From Rhineura floridana (taxonomy: Eukaryota > Chordata > Lepidosauria > Squamata > Rhineuridae): a stretch of 64,000 bases of DNA. The DNA lies in assembly GCF_030035675.1 (NCBI RefSeq), contig NC_084499.1, forward strand, positions 18,250,739-18,314,738, read 5' to 3'. The first letter of the stretch is position 1. The number at the start of each line of letters is the position of its first letter. Position numbers and translations under genes: made by a program. Under the pieces are notes generated by a model. The model worked only from the letters and a program-made list of their open reading frames with translations, ran no database searches and had not been told where the DNA came from. Shown piece after piece: positions 54,717-64,000 of this stretch.

Positions 54717-56109
54717 GTATACCGCCCCATAGCCGAAGTTCTCTGGGTGGTTTACAGTAACTAAAAACAAATACAATTTAAAATACATCTTTTAAAAACA
54801 ATTTAAAACACAATTTAAAAATTTAAAACAATATAGAAGACATGCTAAAATGCCTGGGAGAAGAGGAAAGTCTTGACCTGGCGCCAAAAAGATAACAGTG
54901 TTGGTGCCAGACGCACCTCGTCAGGGAGATCATTCCATAATTTGGGGGCCACCACTGAGAAGGCCCTCTCCCTTGGTGCCACCCTCCGAGCTTCCCTTGG
55001 AGTAGGCACCTGGAGGAGAGCCTTTGATCTTGAACGTAGTATACGGGTGGTTCATATTGGGAGAGGCGTTCCATCAGGTATTGTGGTCCCAAGCCGTGTA
55101 AGGCTTTATAGGTCAATACCAGCACCTTGAATCGAGCTCGGAAACATAAAGGCAACCAGTGCTACCTCAGTATGTCTCTGAATACCGGCTGTTAGGAATC
55201 GCAGATGAGGGGAAATGCAGTTGTGCTCGGGACCCACATGCGGGCTTCTTGTAGGCACCTGGTTGGCCCCCGTGAGAGCAGGACATGGGACTAGATGAGC
55301 CAGCGGCCGGATCCAGCAGCGAAGTCTTCTGATGATCTGCCTGCACTGTCAGCAGGCCTCTGGATACCAGTGGATGAGCCCTGCAAGTGGGGAGAGTTGC
55401 TTTTTCATTCGGGCCCTGCTTTTGGGCTTCCTACTGGGGCATCTGGTTGGGCACTGTGAGAACAGGAGGCTGGGCTGGAGGGGCTCCCTTTGGCCTGATC
55501 CAGCAGCCAGGCTCTGCTTACGTCTGCTCAACCTCACCTCCCTTGCAGAGTTGTTGTGAGGGTGAACAGGGAGATGAACAAAACCACATATGCCACCTTG
55601 AGCTCTGTGGAGGAAAAGCAGGATAAATATGTCATAATAAATAATAATAATATTATTAATAATAACAACTAAATATTAATAATAAAATAATTAATCAATT
55701 AAGATTTCTTTAATCAGGCAACAACCCTAGATGCGAGTGTTTGTGGGAGGGAGAAATGGCTGCTTTAAGAATTACCCTAGTGGGTTTCTTTCCTCCTCAC
55801 TCTGCTGGGCTCCGAGGTCTCCCGTGGCATGGCATCTTGAGATGAGACCCCCGAGGGGGCACTTCTGACTTGCCCCTGGGCCACCTTGCCCCACCCCTTT
55901 GCCCTTGGAGACTCACTCAACCCATTCCTAAAACTATCTCCATCCCTTTCCCTGGGTCAGCTCTGTTCACAAGCACTTCAAATGCTGAAGAAGGCAAAGA
56001 GCAGTTGTCGTTTGAATCTGGAGAGGAAGAGGAAGAGGAGGAAGAGGAGTTCAAGCCGTCGGACGGGAGTGAAAATGAAATGGAAACAGAGATCCTGGAC
56101 TACGTGTGA
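37558..56109 (+). CDS. GTF3C5: GTF3C5, TFIIIC subunit 5 (TFIIIC63, tau95 homologue), spliced, 11 coding exons
   Basis: Joined exons 37558-37707, 40440-40656, 41443-41641, 47095-47290, 47710-47814, 48997-49111, 49377-49457, 50509-50591, 53023-53105, 53990-54132 and 55961-56109 give 506 codons plus stop (human recalled as 519). The protein belongs to the tauA part of TFIIIC, which binds the A box of tRNA genes and recruits TFIIIB for RNA polymerase III. The N-terminal region (about 15-190) is the dimerisation part, with CVEYPGVVRDV, LELYFRPRDPYCHPVC and PLYIPPPIFSRLD. The central and C-terminal region (about 255-450) corresponds to the DNA-binding domain, with WSRNAVKANINIHPDKLK and GPWRSLWVRFGYDPRK. 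The tail is acidic: nine consecutive Glu at about 479-487. All phases match. Introns 3, 8 and 10 are rich in mobile elements. Confidence 0.97.
37708..38540. other. GTF3C5 intron 1, proximal part
   Basis: No exon. C-rich and G-rich low-complexity stretches occur near 37989, 38052, 38075 and 38500. The rest is unassigned. Confidence 0.4.
38541..39065. other. GTF3C5 intron 1, unassigned with internal inverted motifs
   Basis: AGCCAAGGTTTAG, CAAACCTTGGCTA and CCAAACCTTGGCTTAG recur in both orientations, so part of this stretch can fold back. It may be an old DNA element. No coding potential. Confidence 0.35.
39070..39196 (+). repeat. Unclassified repeat R, copy 2
   Basis: Matches 33731-33862 nearly base for base (GGTTCAGATTTAGCTCATGG shared), same orientation, 5.3 kb apart, on the other side of the CR1 and the GTF3C5 first exon. 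Confidence 0.6.
39440..40150 (+). mobile_element. L1-type LINE, 3' fragment
   Basis: Around 39590 the plus strand reads NTWWDCKKVKKRWVEVQNEM, a Trp-rich motif typical of the L1 ORF2 C terminus. It is followed by DRWYGQIWEKALLEKLTWKL, then a short 3' UTR and an A-rich end. Several frame breaks. Lies in GTF3C5 intron 1. Confidence 0.72.
40440..40656 (+). CDS. GTF3C5: GTF3C5 coding exon 2
   Basis: The acceptor is CATCCTTTTCAG and the donor TTTCAAG|GTAATG (phase 0 in, 1 out). Encodes IYADPGRRLELYFRPRD and YCHPVCANRF, close to human. A basic stretch (RKKTRRKQ) follows. Confidence 0.97.
40700..40925. repeat. Paired LINE/SINE 3' tails in GTF3C5 intron 2
   Basis: A plus-strand tail (GGAGGAAGGGCAGGATATAA then AAATAAATAAATAAG) is followed by a minus-strand tail of the same kind (ATTTATATCCCACCCTTCCT). 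They are able to pair. Confidence 0.6.
41443..41641 (+). CDS. GTF3C5: GTF3C5 coding exon 3
   Basis: The acceptor is TTCCCTGCAG and the donor CATAG|GTCAGT (phase 1 in, 2 out). Encodes MSDFQYLAMRS, SMYDKVLMLKPEKEDFF and PLYIPPPIFSRLDTPVDYYY. The final codon AG|G gives Arg with exon 4. Confidence 0.97.
41838..42010 (-). repeat. LINE 3' tail
   Basis: ATTTGAATTTATATCCCGCT and GAGCCCAGGGCAGCGAACAT, reverse-oriented, in GTF3C5 intron 3. Confidence 0.55.
42220..42338 (+). repeat. 'GGGAATGCTACCCTTGGGCC' repeat fragment
   Basis: GCCCACCACTGGCATGCAAC and the following block align with the 10.9, 29.2 and 61.9 kb repeats. Confidence 0.5.
42340..43110. other. GTF3C5 intron 3, unassigned
   Basis: No exon or recognisable repeat is visible. 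Short open frames lack domains. Confidence 0.35.
43205..43335 (+). repeat. CR1 3'-end fragment
   Basis: GGTCCTGCTTGCGGGCTTCC, then GGCCACTGTGAGAACAGGAT, ends TTCTTATGTTCTTA. A typical short CR1 remnant. Confidence 0.8.
43340..43980. other. GTF3C5 intron 3, unassigned, AT-rich
   Basis: AT-rich with AATAATAAT and CAATTTCA motifs. No exon or repeat family is recognised. Confidence 0.35.
43983..44096. mobile_element. Foldback mini-element ('GTTGTAGTCC' type)
   Basis: TGAACTGCAGTTCCCATAAT pairs with GGTGGGGGTTGTAGTCC. Same family as 12.13 and 62.35 kb. Confidence 0.6.
44178..44258 (-). repeat. tRNA-derived SINE, type A, 3' fragment
   Basis: GGAAGCTGCTTTATACTGAG, then CTGACTGGCAGCGATTCTCC. The tRNA-like half is absent. 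Confidence 0.65.
44509..45150 (-). repeat. Sauria-type SINE (tRNA head, BovB-like tail), split by a hAT element
   Basis: Minus-strand reading: CTAACCACTATGCCACAC belongs to the tRNA head and GGATTCGAACCCTGATC to the B box. The body AAACCATCTCTGAA is cut by the hAT element. The tail GGGTTGCCATGTCGGGATCG leads to a BovB-like 3' end. A widespread squamate SINE design. Confidence 0.8.
44584..45003 (+). mobile_element. hAT-superfamily mini-element with BED-finger remnant and 8-bp target duplication
   Basis: The termini are a perfect 17-bp inverted repeat (CAGGGCTGTGGAGTCGG). TTCAGAGA flanks both sides (44576-44583 and 45004-45011), the 8-bp duplication of hAT. From ATG at about 44699 a frame reads VEHFTVTQDGKHFACEC, then SAYSGSDKNAPRRASNLKRH, which looks like the BED zinc-finger N terminus of a hAT transposase; the catalytic part is gone. 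A second terminus-like start (CAGGGCTGTGGAGTTGG) at 44899 shows that the 3' third is itself a 105-bp mini-element, so the copy is a composite. Confidence 0.88.
45206..45392 (-). repeat. tRNA-derived SINE, type A
   Basis: ACATAGGAAACTCCTTTATAC at the 3' side, and GGGATTGGACCTGAAATGTT in place of the usual B box. Confidence 0.8.
45395..45740. other. GTF3C5 intron 3, unassigned
   Basis: No repeat or exon is recognised. It leads into the antisense open frame at 45591-46004 described in the findings. Confidence 0.35.
45741..46240 (+). repeat. Probable LINE-like repeat with a 'GCCGCCTTGAGGGCC' 3' end
   Basis: The end TATTTTTGGAAGCCGCCTTG, then GGCCTTTTGGCC and a CAACAACAACAATAAA tail, has the form of a retroposon 3' terminus. 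The upstream part is open on the minus strand without a known domain. Confidence 0.4.
46425..46750 (+). repeat. L3/CR1-like LINE 3' fragment
   Basis: GTGGAATCCCTTCCCTACAG, then ACTTGCCCTGGGAGCTTATG and an ATAATAATAATGATGA tail. The same subfamily occurs at 50.10-50.46 kb. Confidence 0.55.
47095..47290 (+). CDS. GTF3C5: GTF3C5 coding exon 4
   Basis: The acceptor is GTCTCCCGCAG and the donor CGGAGG|GTAGGT (phase 2 in, 0 out). Encodes EGYHNPILSSENLIGLSRA, RRPHNAIFVNFEDEEIP and TWRRVCSNAMDHKAEEELRR. Confidence 0.97.
47329..47525 (-). repeat. tRNA-derived SINE, type A, almost complete
   Basis: GAACCTGCCTTGTACTGAGT to GCTGAGCTACGGCCCTTCCC, just after GTF3C5 exon 4. Confidence 0.85.
47710..47814 (+). 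CDS. GTF3C5: GTF3C5 coding exon 5
   Basis: The acceptor is TTTTGTTTTAG and the donor ACATG|GTGAGT. 35 codons, phase 0 both sides: LFEVRPVWSRNAVKANINIH, then PYLAYYM. Confidence 0.97.
48128..48285 (-). repeat. L3-like LINE 3' tail
   Basis: ATATACCGCCCCATCGCCGA and CTCTCTGGGCGGTTTACAGT. Same subfamily as 54.68 kb. Confidence 0.7.
48300..48990. other. GTF3C5 intron 5, unassigned
   Basis: No exon is visible. A short CTACTCAGAGTACACCTGTTG repeat fragment lies at about 48598-48625. Confidence 0.35.
48997..49111 (+). CDS. GTF3C5: GTF3C5 coding exon 6
   Basis: The acceptor is GCCCCTGCAG and the donor ATACG|GTAAAA (phase 0 in, 1 out). Encodes LTGPWRSLWVRFGYDPRK and YQVLDFRIRCGMKYG, among the most conserved parts of the protein. 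Confidence 0.97.
49377..49457 (+). CDS. GTF3C5: GTF3C5 coding exon 7
   Basis: The acceptor is TCTCCCCTAG and the donor AAACAG|GTGCGC (phase 1 both sides). Encodes YAPNDMPVKAKRSTYNYSLP and ITVKKT. Confidence 0.96.
49593..49655. repeat. Pyrimidine-rich simple repeat (CCCT)n / (CTCT)n
   Basis: Tandem CCCT units grading into CTCT, in GTF3C5 intron 7. Confidence 0.9.
49680..50100 (+). repeat. CR1 3' fragment interrupted by an AT-rich LINE tail
   Basis: GAAGCTGAATGCTACAAGTT onward matches the CR1 C terminus and 3' UTR. At about 49903-49978 it is broken by ATTATTATT and the L3 tail TATATACCGCCCGACTAGCG, then continues to GGCCTGATCCAACAGCGAGG. Confidence 0.7.
50101..50465 (+). repeat. L3/CR1-like LINE 3' fragment
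   Basis: CTCCCTCCCCACTGAGGTGT and GACCTGCCCTGGGACCTTTG, ending in GATGATAATGATGATGATG just before GTF3C5 exon 8. Confidence 0.55.
50509..50591 (+). CDS. GTF3C5: GTF3C5 coding exon 8
   Basis: The acceptor is GCTCTTTACAG and the donor CTTAAA|GTAAGT (phase 1 in, 0 out). Encodes SHAVGIQDLKQGAPSARKTA then FSKYKLK. The SSQLVTMHDLKQG region of human aligns but is variable. Confidence 0.95.
50726..50872 (+). repeat. tRNA-derived SINE, type A, lacking its head
   Basis: TTCAATCCCCGGCATCTCCA to CTGACTCAGCACAAGCCAGC. Confidence 0.75.
51250..53000 (-). mobile_element. L3/CR1-like LINE, 5'-truncated, with long open reverse-transcriptase frame
   Basis: On the minus strand the frame from about 53000 down to 51463 is open and carries RT motifs: NNYRPVANVPLLGKVLERVV, FQSGFRPGFGTETAL, LLILLDLSAAFDTIDH, HCGVPQGSVLSPMLFN and the catalytic QYADDTQLYF. 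A C-terminal part follows with LHWLPICFRARFKVL and ELWNSLPEEVR. The tail ATTTATATACCGCCC is at the low end. It belongs to a clade different from the YADD-poor CR1 copies above (FADD there, YADD here). The uninterrupted 510-residue stretch points to a young copy. It fills GTF3C5 intron 8 and ends about 20 bp from exon 9. Confidence 0.9.
53023..53105 (+). CDS. GTF3C5: GTF3C5 coding exon 9
   Basis: The acceptor is TCTTCTTCTTAG and the donor GAATG|GTATTT (phase 0 in, 2 out). Encodes DSIYIFREGSLPPYRQMFYQ then LCDLNVE. The donor is weak (no G at +5). The exon is otherwise unmistakable by homology. Confidence 0.93.
53110..53985. other. GTF3C5 intron 9, unassigned
   Basis: No named repeat. A stretch around 53740-53800 (GACTGAGGTTGGTGGGGCAG) resembles 18145-18180, so an old dispersed repeat is probable. 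Confidence 0.4.
53990..54132 (+). CDS. GTF3C5: GTF3C5 coding exon 10
   Basis: The acceptor is CTCTGTTCAG|CTTGCAG (phase 2 in) and the donor GGCCTG|GTAACA (phase 1 out). With exon 9 it reads NVECLQKTICRNDGMETL and ERDGWCLPKTSDDLRDTMSL, matching human NVEELQK and ERDGWCLPKTSDEL. The later AG at 53995-53996 would create a stop and is excluded. Confidence 0.95.
54484..54652 (+). repeat. 5S rRNA-headed SINE, variant tail
   Basis: GAAGCTAAGCAGGGTCAGGT and GGAGACCGCCTGGGAACCGT match the 5S internal promoter region. The tail is GCCGCCTTGGGTTTCATGAA and an AAATAAATAAATAAAT run, different from the BovB-tailed copy at 5.0 kb. Confidence 0.8.
54682..55160 (-). mobile_element. L3-like LINE, 3' fragment
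   Basis: Tail (ATTTATTTATTTATTTAACT), 3' UTR, then a coding end that reads on the minus strand PLCFRARFKVLVLTYKALHG, homologous to the 51.3-53.0 kb copy but with frame breaks. Confidence 0.82.
55163..55530 (+). repeat. Two CR1 3'-end fragments in tandem
   Basis: The first ends GGCCGGATCCAGCAGCGAAG (to about 55335). The second repeats the same 3' UTR and ends CTGATCCAGCAGCCAGGCTC. Both are diverged. Confidence 0.7.
55531..55690 (+). repeat. tRNA-derived SINE, type B, 3' part
   Basis: CAGAGTTGTTGTGAGGGTGA, then CACCTTGAGCTCTGTGGAGG and an ATAATAAATAATAAT tail. Confidence 0.6.
55961..56109 (+). CDS. GTF3C5: GTF3C5 coding exon 11 and stop
   Basis: The acceptor is CCCTGGGTCAG, phase 1. Encodes LFTSTSNAEEGKEQLSFESG, nine Glu, then KPSDGSENEMETEILDYV and TGA. 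The acidic run is shorter than the human one as I recall it. Confidence 0.96.
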
Positions 56110-56850
56110 TGCTGCACCGCTGGCTATGTGGCCGTATTCCTCCCTGTGAGGCAACCCAGAAATTGGGGAAGCCAGACCTCGTGAGAGATATGTATTGATC
56201 CCTCTCTCTTCCCATCTGTGGGTCGTGTTCCTTGCAGACTCCTTCGTATGCCTTCCTGATGCTCATTTGCTCAGCACGGAATTTGGGGCACTTCGCTGCA
56301 CACAAAAATGCAGTTGAGTCACTTGCGTCTCTCATCCTCTTGTCTGTTCACCCTCCCTTCTGAGGGTTCTGCTTCCAGATCTATGGATGCTTCCTCACCT
56401 TGGCTGGATTCTGTCTGCCATTCCTCCTCCCTGTTGAATTTTGGGAGCGTTGCACGTGTGGACTGGGCACGCATGATTCTGGTGTTGACTTATACAAATG
56501 CACCTCAAAGTGGCCCCTCTATGGAAACAGCACACAAATGCTGATCTCTGTCTGTTAACATTTGGCAACTGGCATATTATATTAACGTAACTCTCTTATC
56601 GCACGGACAGCATGCATCAAATTGTTTCTGGTCTGTCAAACCATCGTGAGGGGAGTGGGGAGAGTCTGTTTTTACAAAGTTTGCAGAAAGTCCCTGACCC
56701 TGTCACTGTTTCATGTGACAATTTAGAAACAAACTGTCAGCGCTCTAGAACTTGCTCTTACCTCTTCTTATTTCCAGTAATTCTTTGTTCACGGGTATTT
56801 CCTCACCCCCACTTACGTGTAAATAAACGCAGAGAAACGTTGCAAAATGT
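56110..56850 (+). other. GTF3C5: GTF3C5 3' UTR
   Basis: Repeat-free sequence of about 740 bp between the stop and the AATAAA at 56822. The absence of TE copies here, in a TE-dense window, agrees with a constrained transcribed region. Confidence 0.7.
56822..56827 (+). terminator. GTF3C5: GTF3C5 polyadenylation signal AATAAA
   Basis: Canonical hexamer 713 bp after the stop. A GT-rich stretch (TGTTTGAGTGACATTTG) follows at about 56849, as expected of a downstream element. Confidence 0.7.
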
Positions 56851-57021
56851 TTGAGTGACATTTGATTAGTTTTCCTGGAAGTCCTGCTGCATACGGATGC
56901 CCCCAAGCATCCTCTCCTGTCCGCAAAGGGACAAAGCTTTTCTGCTTCTTGTGGAAGTAATGCAAAGGAATGAGGTAGTGGTCCCTTCAGTATTTAGTCA
57001 TAGTTAAAGCTATTTTGGTCC

Positions 57022-57165
57022 CAGGCTATGGTCTGAAGCTAAGCAGGGTCAGGTCTGGTCAGTGCCTGGATGGGAGACCGCCTGGGAACCATATGTAAGC
57101 CGCCTTGGGTTTCTGTCGTGAAAAGAAAGGCGGGGTGTAAATGTAATAAATAAATAATAATAATA
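57022..57165 (+). repeat. 5S rRNA-headed SINE, variant tail
   Basis: GAAGCTAAGCAGGGTCAGGT, then GGATGGGAGACCGCCTGGGA, then AAGCCGCCTTGGGTTTCTGT and an AAATAAATAATAAT tail. Second copy of the 54.5 kb type. Confidence 0.82.
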
Positions 57166-57299
57166 TTTTACTGTTAAATCCAGAACTAAAAACATTTGTG
57201 GTAGGTCTCAGTGTGTATTTAAAAAGCCATTTCCTTCTTAACTTGAAAAGAACGTGTGTAGTTCACCAGACTTTCTTCTTCAAGAATGTTTTTGTATTG

Positions 57300-57600
57300 C
57301 TACCTGTTTGTTTGTTTGTTTGTTTACTTATGAATTGCCTTTTACATGTTTCTCAAGGCGATTTGCAGACGCGATAAAAGCAGCTAAAATTGTTTTTGTT
57401 GGAACGCTACAAAAACCAAGTGAAAATAGGCTTAAAACAATAGAAAATGAACACCTCAGGCAGAGTCCTTTTCATCCAGCTGGAAAAGCTTGTCAAAACA
57501 ACAGTGTCTTAAGTTGTTTCCAGACAGTGCAGGTAGCAGGTTGTAGAAAGAGGTAAAGAGGCTCACGGCCGTCTTTCTATGCACAGATTTGAAGATGATG
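57300..57600 (-). repeat. LINE 3' fragment, reverse-oriented
   Basis: TGTTTGTTTGTTTGTTTACT, then TCTCAAGGCGATTTGCAGAC, has the form of a LINE tail and 3' UTR. Confidence 0.45.
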
Positions 57601-58050
57601 GCCACATCAGCAGGTCACTATCAAGGGTCTCTGTGTTTCACAGGAACGCATAAGAAAGCATGGATCCTGGTACTTGTTGCAAAAAGTCAGCTCTTTGAGA
57701 ATCTTGGCAAGTTTCTAGTCCATATGGCTAGAAGTGGGCAGGCAATCTTCTACTGAAAGCTCAGGGTCCAGAAGCACGGCAGAATCAGATTTCTAAGAGG
57801 CTGGCTACTGCTTAGCTATTTTTCTCTGCTCAAAGCAAAATTGTGCAGAGTGCACTATGCAAAATGAGAATATGCAAATACTTTTTGCTTGAATACATTT
57901 ACACGGGATGAAGGAAGCAGGATTTTTAACTTTTGGTGAGCTCCAAGTAGGCACAGTTACGCACCTGTCCTTGCCAAGAGAGAGGTATTAAAGGGAAGAA
58001 GGCACGGCAGCCTGGTGAAAGTATCAAGGTCCGCATTGTGTCTTCCTCTT
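57600..58050. other. Unassigned sequence upstream of CEL
   Basis: No repeat family is recognised. It may hold distal CEL regulatory sequence, but nothing specific can be claimed. Confidence 0.35.
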
Positions 58051-58054
58051 AAAA

Positions 58055-58165
58055 GGGTTTCAGGCAGAGGATCTCTCACAGCCCTGCCTGGAGAAGCCAA
58101 TGGGGATTGGACTTGGCACTTTTTTCATGCAAAGCAGAGGTTCTGCCACTGAGCTACGCCCCCTG
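58055..58165 (-). repeat. tRNA-derived SINE, type A, fragment
   Basis: GGCAGAGGATCTCTCACAGC to CTGCCACTGAGCTACGCCCC. Confidence 0.7.
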
Positions 58166-58549
58166 AATCTTTCTCATCACATTTGATGCTGCCAATACAC
58201 TGGGATCTGAAATGTGTTCATGGTGACCCTGGGCAATGCTGATGTGTTGCAGATGTTTGTGCTTTCTCTCGAAAAACGTAGCGCTGAACCTGCAGGAGCG
58301 AACGAGTACTGATTTTCCAGCCCTGTCCTCACATGTTCGTCTTGTTTCAAGAGGAGATTTCTATTGATTTACTCACAGCTAAGGTTGTGTGTGAGAGAGC
58401 CCCAGCTGTTGAATGGATGGGGGCAAGCGCCAGCCTGTGTCAAGGTGAGCTTCTTCCACTTACCTTGCAGGTTTCTGCCAAACGTTGGTGCCGTGTGATG
58501 ATTGCCTGGCAGAGGGTGCGGCGATAACGCTGGTCTCCCTTGGCCCGTG

Positions 58550-58623
58550 CGGAGATAAGATGAGTCGGATGCAAGGTATAAAAGCGTCCTCATGTACTGA
58601 GACGGTCCCATTCGGATCACGCC
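58550..58623 (+). promoter_or_regulatory. CEL: CEL core promoter and short 5' UTR
   Basis: TATAAAA at 58577-58583 lies 47 bp before the ATG, which predicts a start near 58605-58610 and a 5' leader of about 15-20 bases. GATAAG sits at 58554-58559. The ATG context GCCATGG is strong. A pancreas-specific PTF1 site was not found with confidence. Confidence 0.75.

Positions 58624-64000
<5,377 letters not shown>

Overview
The window is vertebrate nuclear DNA, most probably from a squamate reptile (a lizard-like genome). It carries three spliced plus-strand genes in the order GFI1B, GTF3C5, CEL, the order I recall from human 9q34. The repeats support a squamate: CR1 LINEs with long open frames, BovB-type RTE 3' fragments, SINEs that end in a BovB-like tail, a 5S-rRNA-headed SINE, L1 and L3-like LINE fragments, and many foldback and hAT-type mini-elements. 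No species is claimed.

Layout. 1-7500: repeat-rich flank of GFI1B. 7507-16262: GFI1B, six coding exons, 337 aa by my splicing (SNAG repressor domain, then six C2H2 zinc fingers). 16263-37557: TE-packed intergenic stretch with a near-intact 4.5 kb CR1 (19824-24368, flanked by an 8-bp duplication), a 747-bp hAT element with 8-bp target duplications (32680-33426), a BovB 3' fragment, and a second, 5'-truncated antisense CR1 that stops about 230 bp before the GTF3C5 start codon. 37558-56109: GTF3C5 (TFIIIC subunit 5), 11 coding exons, 506 aa, with a polyadenylation signal near 56822. 58624-63991 and beyond: CEL (bile-salt-activated lipase), first five coding exons with TATA box, signal peptide, oxyanion-hole region and the GESAG nucleophile motif; the rest lies outside the window.

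The three genes do unrelated jobs: blood-lineage transcriptional repression, RNA polymerase III initiation, and secreted digestive lipase. The link is conserved synteny. GTF3C5 encodes part of the factor that recognises the internal promoters from which the tRNA- and 5S-derived SINEs around it descend.

I found no CRISPR array, functional rRNA or tRNA gene, or convincing virus-derived element. Exons were assembled by eye from splice signals, phase continuity and remembered human proteins. Repeat family names are from memory and edges of old repeats are approximate.
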